Shown in pieces: positions 54,477 through 64,000 of a DNA stretch of 64,000 bases. The notes under the pieces are model-generated. The model saw nothing but the letters and a program-made list of their open reading frames with translations. It searched no databases and was not told where the DNA came from. A program made the translations under genes and the position numbers. Source of the DNA: Rhodospirillaceae bacterium (GTDB lineage Bacteria > Pseudomonadota > Alphaproteobacteria > MPNO01 > UBA2964); NCBI GenBank assembly GCA_018660305.1, contig JABJKO010000212.1, forward strand, positions 1-64,000, in the 5' to 3' direction. Position 1 is the first letter of the stretch; each line of letters starts with the position of its first letter.

Positions 54477-55924
54477 ATGACTTTGGCGGCGGATGCACGT
54501 GGCGGTGTTTGGCTTGACGCCCTGAAGGAAGCGGCGATCACCGCCGCCATCGCCGCCACCCTGATGCTGCCGCTGATTGCGCTGCATGCCAAGACTCAGG
54601 TCACCGGGCTAATTATTGAGACCCGTTTCGTTGTTACGGGCATCGCCGTGGTGCTGGTGTTTCTCGGCCGGTTCGCGTTGGTTCTGGTGCGCCGTGATCT
54701 GCCGGTCCCCGGGATCATAGGTGGTGCAGCGGCGCTCGCCGCCGGCTGGCTGATCCCCTTTCCCAACCGCCTGCTGACCATTGCCTGCGTCGCCGGCGGC
54801 GCCATTGTGCTGCTGGCGGGGGTGCGGCAACTCTCCAAAGCCCGCACGGACAAAAGAGACAATGAGTCGGCCGGGCCAATTCCTGTGAGCGGCGCCGCCT
54901 TCATGGAGCGGTTCGGACCGTGGATCGGGGCAGCGTTGATTGTCATCGCGATCGCGCTGCCCTGGCTGCCTTTCGCCGATCGTCAGATCGTGGATCTGGC
55001 GACGCTGGTGCTGATCTATGTGATGCTCGGGTGGGGGCTCAATATCGTCGTCGGGCTGGCCGGTCTGCTTGATCTGGGCTATGTGGCGTTTTATGCGGTG
55101 GGCGCCTACAGCTTTGCGCTGCTGTTCCATAATTTCGACTTTTCATTCTGGGCCTGCCTGCCCATCGCCGGGCTGATCGCGGCCTTCTTCGGAATCGTGC
55201 TGGGGTTTCCGGTGCTGCGGCTGCGCGGCGATTATCTGGCCATCGTGACGCTGGGTTTTGGCGAGATGATCCGGGTCATCCTGATCAACTGGGTGCCTGT
55301 CACGCGGGGGCCGGACGGCATATCGGGCATCCCCAAACCGAGCTTCTTCGGACTGCCGTTCAAACGCCGGCCGCCGGAGGGCGTGGAAACCTTTCACCAG
55401 TTTTTTGATCTTTCCTATTCCTCCTCGCACCGGGTCATCTTCCTTTTCTATGTCGCCCTGATCCTCGCGCTGGTCATCAACGCGTTTATCCTGCGGATTC
55501 GCAAATTGCCCATCGGGCGCGCCTGGGAAGCGTTGCGTGAAGATGAGATCGCCTGCCGGGCGCTGGGGATGAACCCGACCAATATCAAGCTCTCCGCCTT
55601 TGCCCTGGGGGCCCTGTTCGGTGGGATGGCGGGGACAGTGTTCGGCGCCCGCCAGGGATTTATCAGCCCCGAGAGCTTCTCCTTCATCGAATCCGCGATC
55701 ATTCTGGCGGTGGTCGTTTTAGGCGGGATGGGCAGTCAGATCGGTGTGGTCATCGCCGCCCTGGTGCTTATCGGACTGCCCGAATGGTTCCGTGAAATTC
55801 AGGAATTCCGCATGCTGGCCTTTGGCGCGCTGATGGTGCTGATCATGATCTGGCGGCCACGGGGTCTGCTTTCCCACCGGCAACCGACGATCCGGTTGTC
55901 GCGGGCCGGCTCACGGGGCGGGCT

Positions 55925-55928
<4 letters not shown>
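54477..55928 (+). CDS. livM: Branched-chain amino-acid-type ABC permease LivM
   Basis: 483 residues, at the long end for LivM. The conserved core begins near residue 170 ([19 protein letters not shown]) and includes G-P-D-G-I-S-G-I-P and G-V-V-I-A-A-L near the end. About 130 extra N-terminal residues hold three or four further spans, a form common in alphaproteobacteria. It starts three bases after livH and overlaps livG by four. Confidence 0.9.
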
Positions 55929-56739
<811 letters not shown>

Positions 56740-56743
<4 letters not shown>

Positions 56744-57477
56744 TGCTCAGCATCGAAGGCGTTCATACCTATTACGGCCATATCCACGCCCTGCGCGATG
56801 TCTCCCTGCGGGTCGAAGAGGGCGAGATCGTGACCCTGATCGGCGCCAACGGGGCCGGAAAATCGACGCTTCTCATGACCATTTGCGGCGATCCCCAGGC
56901 GAAGGCAGGCAGGATCGTTTTCAATGGCGCGGACATCACGGGCTGGCCGACCCACCGGATTGCCAGGGCTGGCATCGCGCATTCGCCGGAAGGGCGGCGG
57001 ATCTTTCCGCGCATGACGGTGCTGGAAAACCTGCAACTCGGGGCCACCGCATATCCCGACCAGGACAGCGATGGGCAACTCGATCACGTCTTCACGCTTT
57101 TTCCCCGGCTCAAGGAACGGGCGCAGCAGCGTGGCGGCACCCTGTCCGGCGGCGAACAGCAGATGCTGGCCATCGCCCGTGCGTTGATGAGCCGTCCCAG
57201 GCTCCTGTTGCTCGACGAGCCGTCATTGGGGCTGGCGCCCATGATCGTCCGCGAGATCTTCGAGGCGGTGCGGACTCTCAATGCCAAGGACGGCATGACG
57301 GTCTTCCTGGTGGAACAGAACGCCCATCACGCCCTGCGTCTCGCCCACCGCGGCTATGTCATGATCACCGGTGAGATCGCCTTATCGGGCACCGGTGAAG
57401 AGTTGCTGAACAATGAAGAGGTCAAGGCCGCCTATCTGGAAGGCGGGCATGGTAAAGCCGTGGAGGCTGCAACATGA
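56740..57477 (+). CDS. livF: ABC transporter ATPase LivF
   Basis: 245 residues. Walker A G-A-N-G-A-G-K-S-T, signature L-S-G-G-E-Q-Q-M-L-A-I-A-R-A-L and Walker B L-L-L-D-E-P-S-L-G-L-A-P match LivF. GTG 56740 and ATG 56743 are both possible. The gene overlaps livG and the next small gene by four bases each. Confidence 0.92.
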
Positions 57478-57821
57478 GCGGCCTCCTGAGCAGCGACCCG
57501 GCTGTTTTCTTCCTTTTTACATTGGTGCTGATGGGCGGCACGGGATTTATGACGGGGCAGGCACTGGCTGCCACCTGGCGTCCGGTGTCGCAGGCGTTCG
57601 GCTATTGTCTGCTGTTAGGGGCGGCGAACAGGTTTCTGGTCTTCGCCTTGTTCGGCGGTCCGTTGCTGTCGGTCCAGGGTTACATCCTCGATACTGCCGT
57701 CATCACCGCCATTTGCCTGCTGGGGTACAGGCTGACGCGGGTTGCCCGGATGGTCCGGCAATATCCCTGGCTCTATGAGCGCAGCGGGTTGTTCGGGTGG
57801 CGGCCACGCGATAATGGGTGA
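57474..57821 (+). CDS. Small membrane protein of the liv operon (DUF6867-like)
   Basis: 115 residues with about three spans (15-35, 42-62, 67-87) and a C-terminal R-Q-Y-P-W-L-Y-E-R-S-G-L-F-G-W motif. It is translationally coupled to livF (ATGA). The same small protein often follows livF in alphaproteobacteria; its role is unknown, perhaps stabilising or regulating the permease. Confidence 0.75.
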   Translation: MSGLLSSDPAVFFLFTLVLMGGTGFMTGQALAATWRPVSQAFGYCLLLGAANRFLVFALFGGPLLSVQGYILDTAVITAICLLGYRLTRVARMVRQYPWLYERSGLFGWRPRDNG

Positions 57822-57887
57822 TTCTCCGGGGCTATTGCCCCGTTCTCCCACCTTGTTACAGTACGGGGCAATTTTCTGGTAAGTGCC

Positions 57888-57914
57888 GCGGCCGGTGCGG
57901 CCGGTGCGGCCGGC
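57888..57914 (+). repeat. Three tandem GCGGCCGGT-type units in the leader of the binding-protein gene
   Basis: Nine-base units repeated three times (the last ends in C), about 23 bases before the start codon. It could vary in copy number and alter the leader; no effect is shown. Confidence 0.6.
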
Positions 57915-57936
57915 GCGGATGACAAAGGAGTTGGCT

Positions 57937-59043
57937 ATGAACAGGCGGATTTTATTTATGTGGGTGGCGGCGGCTGCCGTCGGGCTGGCAACGGCCGTGC
58001 CGGTGAGGGCTGAGATTGCCATTGCCACAGCGGGGCCCATGACCGGGCAATATGCGTCGTTCGGCGAACAGATGCGGCGGGGCGCCGAGATGGCGGTCAG
58101 CGATCTCAATGCCGCCGGCGGCGTCCTTGGACAGAAGCTTCGTCTGGAAATTGGCGATGATGCGTGCGACCCCAAACAGGCTGTCGCCGTGGCCAATCAA
58201 CTCGCCAGCAAGGGGGTACGTTTTGTCGCCGGACATTTTTGCTCGGGGTCATCGATCCCGGCATCCAACGTCTATGCCGAAGAGGACATGTTGCAGATCT
58301 CCCCGGCCTCGACCAATCCCAAACTGACCGAACGGAACCTCGCCAACGTCTTTCGCGTGTGCGGCCGCGATGATCAGCAGGGACTTGTCGCCGGCAATTT
58401 TCTGGCTGACCGGTTCAAGGGCAAAAAGATCGCGGTGGTCCATGACAAGACGGCCTATGGGAAGGGGCTTGCCGACGAGACCCGCAAGACACTCCTCAAA
58501 CGCGGGGTAAAGCCGACCGTGGAAGAAGCCTATACGGCCGGTGAAAAGGATTACACGGCGCTGGTCACCAAGCTCAAAGTGAACCGTATCGATGTGTTGT
58601 ATGTGGGCGGCTATCACACCGAGGCCGGGCTCATGGCGCGGCAGATGCGCCAGCAGGGCATGAAGACGGTACTGGTCTCGGGTGATGCGCTGGTGACCGA
58701 CGAATATTGGGCGATTACCGGTAAGGCCGGCGAAGGGACTCTGATGACCTTTAGCCCCGACCCGCGAAAGAACCCCATTGCCGCATCGCTGGTCGCGAGA
58801 TTCAGGAAGGCCGGTTACGAACCCGAGGGTTATACGCTCTACACTTATGGCGCCATTCAGGCCTGGGCGCAGGCTGTCGAGAAAACCAAGAGCGTCGATA
58901 CGGGAAAACTCATCAAGGCATTGCGGTCCATGTCCTTCGAAACCGTCATTGGAAAGATCGGTTTCGACAAGAAGGGCGATGTAACCGCGCCCGGCTATGT
59001 TCTGTATGAATGGAAAAACGGCAAGTACGACTACGTCAAGTAA
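57937..59043 (+). CDS. Periplasmic branched-chain amino-acid-type binding protein (LivK/BraC)
   Basis: 368 residues from ATG 57937 (AAAGGAG eight bases upstream). A signal peptide ends P-V-R-A-E. The mature start I-A-I-A-T-A-G-P-M-T-G-Q-Y-A-S-F-G is typical, as is the Y-T-L-Y-T-Y-G-A-I-Q-A-W-A near 310. It delivers an amino acid or related compound to LivHMGF. The close match to the Liv/Bra group favours branched-chain or broad amino-acid binding. Confidence 0.9.
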   Translation: MNRRILFMWVAAAAVGLATAVPVRAEIAIATAGPMTGQYASFGEQMRRGAEMAVSDLNAAGGVLGQKLRLEIGDDACDPKQAVAVANQLASKGVRFVAGHFCSGSSIPASNVYAEEDMLQISPASTNPKLTERNLANVFRVCGRDDQQGLVAGNFLADRFKGKKIAVVHDKTAYGKGLADETRKTLLKRGVKPTVEEAYTAGEKDYTALVTKLKVNRIDVLYVGGYHTEAGLMARQMRQQGMKTVLVSGDALVTDEYWAITGKAGEGTLMTFSPDPRKNPIAASLVARFRKAGYEPEGYTLYTYGAIQAWAQAVEKTKSVDTGKLIKALRSMSFETVIGKIGFDKKGDVTAPGYVLYEWKNGKYDYVK

Positions 59044-59061
59044 AGACGAAATGCTCTAACG

Positions 59062-59093
59062 AAAAAGGCCCGCCGGATTTGGCGGGCCTTTTT
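59062..59093. terminator. Bidirectional intrinsic terminator
   Basis: A 13-bp perfect stem, AAAAAGGCCCGCC with its complement, around a 6-base loop. The A-tract and T-tract on each side let it work for both the liv operon (rightward) and mucR (leftward), which converge here. Confidence 0.9.
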
Positions 59094-59110
59094 GCGTAAA
59101 TCGGTAAAAT

Positions 59111-59554
59111 TTACTTCTTACGGCGTCCGACTTTTTCGCCCTTCTTGCGTCCAAGCCCGATCTGCTTGGCGAAGGTGGAGCGCTGAGCCGCATAGTTGGG
59201 CGCAACCATCGGGTAGTCCGCCGGCAGGCTCCATTTGGCGCGGTACTCGTCCGGGGTCATGCCATAGGCTGCTCGCAGGTGACGCTTGAGCATCTTGAGC
59301 TTTTTGCCGTCTTCAAGGCACACGATGTAATCGGGATTGACGGAGCGGCGCACGCTAACGGCCGGCTTCAACGCCTCCATCGACTCGGTGCCGGTCTGGC
59401 CGTTCAGCGTGGAGAGCGAGCCATAGACCGTGTTGATGACTTCGGGGACTTGCGCGGCCGCAACGGAATTGTTGCTGACATAAGCCGAAACAATCTCGAC
59501 CGCCATGCGCAAAACATCTGTTTTTGGGATTGCCTGTGAATTTTCTTCTACCAT
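59111..59554 (-). CDS. mucR: MucR/Ros-family zinc-finger transcriptional regulator
   Basis: 147 residues. The family block V-S-V-R-R-S-V-N-P-D-Y-I-V-C-L-E-D-G-K-K-L-K-M-L-K-R-H-L and M-T-P-D-E-Y-R-A-K-W-S-L-P-x-D-Y-P-M-V-A-P-N-Y-A is complete. The end is strongly basic. MucR proteins bind AT-rich DNA and control exopolysaccharide, motility and cell-cycle genes. That makes it a plausible global regulator of the polysaccharide loci in this window, though no direct link is shown. Confidence 0.92.
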   Translation of the reverse strand: MVEENSQAIPKTDVLRMAVEIVSAYVSNNSVAAAQVPEVINTVYGSLSTLNGQTGTESMEALKPAVSVRRSVNPDYIVCLEDGKKLKMLKRHLRAAYGMTPDEYRAKWSLPADYPMVAPNYAAQRSTFAKQIGLGRKKGEKVGRRKK

Positions 59555-59920
59555 GAGAGGAGTTGCCTATTCGATATATCAAAGAATAGGTCAATTCGCA
59601 TGACGGCTGAGGACTGTCAATGAAGAATTAGCCACAAATCGAATTCTAGTGTTTTTCTTGGTCAGTTCTATGGGGATAAAAACTGAATCCATACTTGCAA
59701 TACTTCGTGGCGATCTAAATTAGGTCGTGGCGGTTCCGGAAAGAATAGGGTGGGCCCAATTACCACTTAGGGGTAGTGGGCAACGCAAAGTCTGGCGGTC
59801 CGGGAAACCAAATCGCGCCCCAGGACCCGATTTAGCCGCGACAAGTTGCGTAGCCTGTTGTAGTCGCGCCTACATATGGTATTGTCCGCGCGATTTTCCT
59901 TGCCCTCTGGAATCCGGTTT
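59555..59920. other. Intergenic region upstream of mucR and rpiB, no gene seen
   Basis: 366 bases between divergent genes. The part next to mucR (59555-59720) is AT-rich with several TA steps, as expected where MucR proteins bind their own promoter. I find no RNA gene or clear operator. Confidence 0.45.
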
Positions 59921-60358
59921 ATGCCACAGAAAACCGTCGCCATAGGAGCCGATCATGCCGGCTGCGATCTGAAGTCGTCGCTGTCCCATGTCCTGGCCGA
60001 GCTTGGCTTTCATGTTCTTGATCTTGGAACAGACGGGCCCGAATCCGTCGATTATCCCGATTTCGCGAACGCCGTGGTTACGGCCATCAGCGACGGGACG
60101 GCGCAGCACGGCATACTGGTTTGTGGCAGCGGTATCGGCATGTCCATTGCCGCCAATCGTCATTCCGGCATCCGGGCGGCTCTATGCCACAGTGAAGAGA
60201 CCGCGCAGCTCGCGCGCGAACATAACGATGCCAATGTACTGGTCCTCGGCGCCCGGATAACCGACCTGGAGATCGCAAGGAATTGCGTAAGAGTGTTTTT
60301 TTCAACGGATTTTGACGGTGGTGAGCGGCACGCGAGACGCGTTGCCAAGCTCGCTTGA
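59921..60358 (+). CDS. rpiB: Ribose-5-phosphate isomerase B
   Basis: 145 residues from ATG 59921. The family marks I-G-A-D-H-A-G-C-D-L-K near 8 and C-G-S-G-I-G-M-S-I-A-A-N-R near 67 (active-site Cys) are intact. It interconverts ribose 5-phosphate and ribulose 5-phosphate. It is followed after 29 bases by glyA, the usual alphaproteobacterial arrangement. Confidence 0.92.
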   Translation: MPQKTVAIGADHAGCDLKSSLSHVLAELGFHVLDLGTDGPESVDYPDFANAVVTAISDGTAQHGILVCGSGIGMSIAANRHSGIRAALCHSEETAQLAREHNDANVLVLGARITDLEIARNCVRVFFSTDFDGGERHARRVAKLA

Positions 60359-60387
60359 GTTCAGTCCCGACGTAAAGGAAGTAAGTC

Positions 60388-61698
60388 ATGGCAACGTCCT
60401 CGGCATCCGCACACTATCGTGTCGATGAGGGCTTTTTTACCCACGGGCTCGCGGCGAGCGATCCCGAATTGAACAAAGCCGTTCAAAGCGAACTGGGCCG
60501 CCTGCAGGATCAGATCGAGCTCATCGCATCTGAAAATGTGGTTTCGCTGGCCGTTCTCGAAACGCTGGGGACGGTCCTGACCAACAAATATGCCGAGGGT
60601 TATCCGGGCCGTCGGTATTATGGCGGGTGCGAGTTTGTCGACATCGCCGAGGAACTGGCGCGCGAGCGGGCGAAACAGCTTTTTGATTGCAGCTATGTCA
60701 ATGTGCAGCCCCATGCCGGCGCCCAGGCCAACCTTGCCGTCTATGTGGCCCTGTGCCAGGCCGGGGATACGCTTCTCGGTATGTCGCTGGCGGCCGGCGG
60801 ACATTTAACCCATGGCGCCGCCCCGAATTTTTCCGGCAAGTGGCTCAATGCGGTCCAGTACGGCGTTCGCGAGGACGATCACCGCATCGATTACGATGAG
60901 GTCGAACGCCTCGCCAAGGAGCATAAGCCCAAAATAATCGTCGCCGGCGGGTCGGCCTATCCGCGCATCATCGACTTCGTCCGTTTTCGCGAGATCGCCG
61001 ATTCAGTCGGTGCCTTTCTGATGGTCGACATGGCGCACTTCGCCGGGCTGGTCGCGGCTGGCGTTCATCCCAGCCCGCTGCCGCATGCCCATGTGGTCAC
61101 GACGACGACGCACAAAACGCTGCGTGGCCCGCGGGGCGGCATGATCCTGTCCAATCACGAAGATATCGGCAAGAAGGTGAATTCAGCGATCTTTCCGGGA
61201 ACCCAGGGTGGTCCTCTGATGCATGTCATCGCCGCCAAGGCGGTTGCGTTTGGTGAAGCGCTGCGGCCCGAGTTCAAGCAATATGCCGCGCAGGTGGTTG
61301 AAAATTCCCAGACACTGGCATCGGGACTGGCCGCGCATGGGCTCGACATCGTATCCGGTGGAACCGATACCCATTTGTCTCTTGTCGATCTGAGGCCCAA
61401 GGGCCTGACCGGCAAGGACGCGGAAGCAGGCCTCGAGCGGGCCGGGATTACCTGCAATAAAAACGGTATTCCGTTTGATCCGCAAAAGCCGACGATCACG
61501 TCGGGTGTCCGGCTCGGGTCACCGGCGGCGACCACACGCGGGTTCGGTACGGAAGAATTCCAGCTGGTGGCCGATCTGATCGCGGAAGTTCTGGACGGGT
61601 TGGCGACCGGAAATGGTGATAATTCGACGGTTGAAGCAGCGGTTCGCACCCGGGTGTCGGATCTCTGCGCACGCTTTCCCATCTACCCAACTTTGTAA
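60388..61698 (+). CDS. glyA: Serine hydroxymethyltransferase
   Basis: 436 residues. E-L-I-A-S-E-N and the PLP-lysine region [13 protein letters not shown] are complete. It makes glycine and 5,10-methylene-tetrahydrofolate from serine. An AAGGAAG site precedes the ATG. It forms a run with rpiB, nrdR and the riboflavin genes. Confidence 0.95.
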   Translation: MATSSASAHYRVDEGFFTHGLAASDPELNKAVQSELGRLQDQIELIASENVVSLAVLETLGTVLTNKYAEGYPGRRYYGGCEFVDIAEELARERAKQLFDCSYVNVQPHAGAQANLAVYVALCQAGDTLLGMSLAAGGHLTHGAAPNFSGKWLNAVQYGVREDDHRIDYDEVERLAKEHKPKIIVAGGSAYPRIIDFVRFREIADSVGAFLMVDMAHFAGLVAAGVHPSPLPHAHVVTTTTHKTLRGPRGGMILSNHEDIGKKVNSAIFPGTQGGPLMHVIAAKAVAFGEALRPEFKQYAAQVVENSQTLASGLAAHGLDIVSGGTDTHLSLVDLRPKGLTGKDAEAGLERAGITCNKNGIPFDPQKPTITSGVRLGSPAATTRGFGTEEFQLVADLIAEVLDGLATGNGDNSTVEAAVRTRVSDLCARFPIYPTL

Positions 61699-61715
61699 GC
61701 TGAGACGAGGGCACA

Positions 61716-62174
61716 ATGCATTGTCCGTTCTGTGGTGCTGACGACACACAAGTAAAAGATTCCCGGCCGACAGAGGAAGGGGCCGCCATCAGGCGGCGGC
61801 GCGCCTGCGTCAATTGCGGGGCCCGGTTTACGACTTTCGAACGGGTCCAGCTGCGCGAGCTGACGGTGCTGAAAAGCGGCGGCAAGCGGGAACCGTTGGA
61901 TCGCGACAAGCTGGCCCGCTCCATGAACATCGCGTTGCGCAAACGGGCGGTGGATCCCGAACGGATAGAGCGCGTGATCAACAGCATTATCCGCCGGCTC
62001 GAAAGCAGCGGCGAAAGTGAGATCAGTTCCGACAAAATTGGCGAACTGGTCATGGACGCGTTGAACAGCTTGGATTCCGTCGCTTATGTCCGGTATGCGT
62101 CTGTCTATAAGAATTTCCGCGAAGCGCGCGATTTCGAGGATTTCGTGGGGTCACTGAGTGACCAGGACGACTGA
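61716..62174 (+). CDS. nrdR: Transcriptional repressor NrdR
   Basis: 152 residues. A zinc ribbon with C-P-F-C at 3-6 and C-V-N-C at 31-34 is followed by an ATP-cone domain. It senses ATP/dATP and represses ribonucleotide reductase genes through NrdR boxes. Its stop overlaps the start of ribD by 17 bases. Confidence 0.95.
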   Translation: MHCPFCGADDTQVKDSRPTEEGAAIRRRRACVNCGARFTTFERVQLRELTVLKSGGKREPLDRDKLARSMNIALRKRAVDPERIERVINSIIRRLESSGESEISSDKIGELVMDALNSLDSVAYVRYASVYKNFREARDFEDFVGSLSDQDD

Positions 62175-63279
62175 CGACGATCTTTCCTATATGCGGATCG
62201 CGCTGTCTTTGGCGCGGCGCGGACTGGGACAAGTCTGGCCGAATCCGGCGGTCGGCTGTGTGCTGGTTGGCAACGGCCGGGTCGTTGGCCGCGGATGGAC
62301 CCAGCCCGGCGGCCGCCCGCACGCAGAAACAGAAGCGCTGAGGCGCGCCGGTGATGACGCGCGCGGGTCTACCGCCTATGTCACCCTCGAGCCTTGTGCC
62401 CACCACGGAAGAACGCCTCCCTGCGCGCAAGCCTTGATCGATGCCGGTATCGCCCGTGCGGTGATCGCCCTGCGCGATCCCGATCCGCGTGTCGATGGCG
62501 GCGGGATTGCCATGATGGAAGAGGCAGGCGTTGATGTTGAACTGGGGCTTCTGTCGGCAGAGGCGGAGGCGCTGAATATCGGATTTCTTCGGCGGATCCG
62601 CGACAGCCGTCCCACCATTACCCTGAAGACCGCGACAACCGCCGATGCCCGCATTGCCACCCAAAGCGGTGCCAGTCAGTGGATAACGGGAGAAGATTCC
62701 CGCGCCGCAGGCCATCTGTTGCGCGCCACCCATGACGCAATTCTGGTTGGATCGGGGACGGCGATCCACGACAACCCGTCATTGACCTGCCGCCTGCCCG
62801 GAATGCTCGACCGGTCACCGGTTCGTATTGTGCTCGATGGGCGCATGAGGCTTCCCTTAACCCACCGGTTGGTCACCAGCGCCCGGGAGATTCCGACCTG
62901 GATGGTGGCTTTGCCGCCGCGCTCACCCGATCAGGCTGAGCGGCGTGATGCCTATGCGGCGGCTGGTATCGAATTGCTCGAAGTCGACATGGACGATAAC
63001 GGCAATCCGCATCTTGGGCAGGCGCTTGCAAAAATCTCGGGCAGGGGCATTACGAGGGTTCTGATCGAAGGGGGCGGACAGGTCGCCGCGGCCTTTTTAC
63101 GGGAGCACATGGTTGACGAAATCGTCTGGTTCCGGGCACCGTGTATCATTGGCGGTGACGGGGTATCGGCGATCGCGGGATACGGCGTCGATCAACTGAG
63201 CGATGCGGTTAAAATGGACCGTGTCGACGTCAGAAAAATCGGGAATGATCTGGTTGAGCGTTATCTAATTCAGGGCTGA
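62158..63279 (+). CDS. ribD: Bifunctional riboflavin enzyme RibD (deaminase/reductase)
   Basis: 373 residues from GTG 62158. The N-terminal deaminase has H-A-E-T-E-A-L and [11 protein letters not shown] as zinc ligands; the C-terminal reductase has G-S-G-T-A and E-G-G-G-Q-V. It deaminates and reduces the pyrimidine intermediate made from GTP. Translation is coupled to nrdR through the overlap. Confidence 0.93.
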   Translation: MTRTTDDDLSYMRIALSLARRGLGQVWPNPAVGCVLVGNGRVVGRGWTQPGGRPHAETEALRRAGDDARGSTAYVTLEPCAHHGRTPPCAQALIDAGIARAVIALRDPDPRVDGGGIAMMEEAGVDVELGLLSAEAEALNIGFLRRIRDSRPTITLKTATTADARIATQSGASQWITGEDSRAAGHLLRATHDAILVGSGTAIHDNPSLTCRLPGMLDRSPVRIVLDGRMRLPLTHRLVTSAREIPTWMVALPPRSPDQAERRDAYAAAGIELLEVDMDDNGNPHLGQALAKISGRGITRVLIEGGGQVAAAFLREHMVDEIVWFRAPCIIGGDGVSAIAGYGVDQLSDAVKMDRVDVRKIGNDLVERYLIQG

Positions 63280-63283
63280 CACT

Positions 63284-63874
63284 ATGTTTACAGGAATTAT
63301 CACGGACGTAGGCACCGTCCGGAAAATCGAGAAAACCGGCGATACTCGGGTTGAAATCGAGACCGCTTATGACACCCATGAAATCGAACTCGGTGCGTCA
63401 ATCGCCTGTTCCGGCCCCTGTCTGACGGTGGTCGCAAAGGGGGAGGGTTGGTTTGCCATCGAGGCCTCGGCGGAAACGCTGGACCGCACATCGCTCGGCG
63501 GCTGGAAAGAGGGTACCCGGATCAATCTTGAACGGGCCATGTGCGTCGGCGACGAACTGGGCGGACATATCGTCTCGGGCCATGTGGATGGCATGGCGCG
63601 TATACTTGACACAAGGCCGGAGGGGGATAGTCTGCGGTTTAATTTCGAGGCGCCGCAAGACCTTAAGGCCTTTATTGCTGAAAAAGGATCGGTTGCCCTG
63701 GATGGCGTATCCCTGACGGTGAATGCCGTTAAAGGCGCGCAGTTCGGCGTGAATATTATCAGCCATACGCGGGCCCATACGACATTCGGCGAACGCGTTG
63801 CCGGCGACTCGGTGAATTTGGAGATAGACATGCTGGCGCGTTACGTCGGCCGTCTGCTTGAAAAGGAAGAATAA
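63284..63874 (+). CDS. ribE: Riboflavin synthase, alpha chain
   Basis: 196 residues made of two lumazine-binding repeats: M-F-T-G-I-I at the start with S-I-A-C-S-G-P-C-L-T-V near 39, and G-H-I-V-S-G-H-V-D-G near 94 with S-V-A-L-D-G-V-S-L-T-V near 137. It dismutates two lumazines to riboflavin. The gene overlaps the next one by one base (TAATG). Confidence 0.95.
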   Translation: MFTGIITDVGTVRKIEKTGDTRVEIETAYDTHEIELGASIACSGPCLTVVAKGEGWFAIEASAETLDRTSLGGWKEGTRINLERAMCVGDELGGHIVSGHVDGMARILDTRPEGDSLRFNFEAPQDLKAFIAEKGSVALDGVSLTVNAVKGAQFGVNIISHTRAHTTFGERVAGDSVNLEIDMLARYVGRLLEKEE

Positions 63875-64000
63875 TGGCCAAAAAGCCGTCAACGGATTCG
63901 GACAACAAAGTCGTCAGTCTGCACGGGGACGATATGCGTCGCGCGTTATCGTCGCCGGAAGAGCTGGTGGAAGAAATCGCTGCTGGCCGTATGGTCATTC
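63874..64000 (+). CDS. ribB: 3,4-dihydroxy-2-butanone-4-phosphate synthase (RibB or RibBA), 5' part
   Basis: Only the first 42 residues are in the window. They end E-E-L-V-E-E-I-A-A-G-R-M-V-I, the start of the RibB domain, after a variable N-terminal extension. Position after ribD and ribE supports the call. Whether a RibA domain follows cannot be seen. Confidence 0.8.
   Translation, partial: MAKKPSTDSDNKVVSLHGDDMRRALSSPEELVEEIAAGRMVI

Noticed and set aside
62000..64000. FMN riboswitch for the riboflavin genes
   Set aside because: ribD overlaps nrdR and no leader exists that could hold the aptamer.

Overview
The window looks like a chromosome segment of an alphaproteobacterium, probably Rhodospirillales-like. 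This rests on gene content and order: rpiB-glyA-nrdR-ribD-ribE-ribB, a MucR regulator, an RpoH with its diagnostic box, aerobic-type CobS/CobT, an LdtR-like MarR protein, and LivHMGF followed by a small conserved membrane protein. Most of it is GC-rich, with visibly AT-richer patches at about 4-6.4 kb, 14.8-17.1 kb and 47-49.7 kb.

Layout. 0.1-4 kb (minus): a GDP-deoxyhexose operon (gmd, fcl, glycosyltransferase-like, GDPD-like, cupin). 4.1-4.8 kb: two very small single-span membrane proteins. 5.1-7 kb (plus): outer-membrane beta-barrel and Wza-type export protein. 7-14.7 kb: dehydrogenases, hydrolases, a TctC-type binding protein, a nuclease and a TauE exporter. 14.9-19.9 kb: a Wzz/BY-kinase fusion, then a PqqD-HprK fusion kinase, a NTP_transf_5 nucleotidyltransferase and a stand-alone PqqD-like protein. 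20-23 kb: cobST. 23-31.7 kb: two MFS transporters, acyl-CoA dehydrogenase, YHYH protein, sulfatase, a split permease and an ornithine-cyclodeaminase-family enzyme. 31.8-35.3 kb: two cupins and two LacI regulators. 35.4-41.6 kb: MlaC-like protein, CoA-transferase pair and a molybdenum hydroxylase (FAD, 2Fe-2S, Mo subunits). 41.7-43.9 kb: LdtR-like regulator, rpoH and a Cys-rich MarR regulator. 43.8-49.7 kb: an accessory mosaic. 49.8-51.8 kb: DEAD-box helicase. 52.2-59 kb: ornithine-cyclodeaminase-family enzyme and a complete branched-chain amino-acid-type ABC transporter. 59.1-64 kb: mucR, rpiB, glyA, nrdR and the start of the riboflavin operon.

The most interesting part is 43.8-46.8 kb. A periplasmic C39 cysteine peptidase with an intact catalytic set lies in an operon with an outer-membrane beta-barrel whose exported N-terminus carries an excisionase-type helix-turn-helix. 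Opposite them is a small Sec-exported protein with a double-glycine-type (RGA) leader junction. The parts resemble the FapD/FapF logic of amyloid secretion, but the barrel architecture is different. The whole module is bracketed by a 149-bp direct repeat made of the 3' end of the neighbouring marR gene.

Two other signals stand out. A PEP-CTERM gene (48.7-49.4 kb) has a textbook sigma-54 promoter, two identically built 17-bp upstream boxes spaced by five helical turns, and a hairpin over its ribosome-binding site. The PqqD/HprK/nucleotidyltransferase set next to the exopolysaccharide kinase looks like a peptide- or polymer-phosphorylating module with no visible substrate. Together with the export proteins at 5-7 kb and the BY-kinase, these suggest an envelope/exopolysaccharide programme of the exosortase type, although no exosortase lies in the window.
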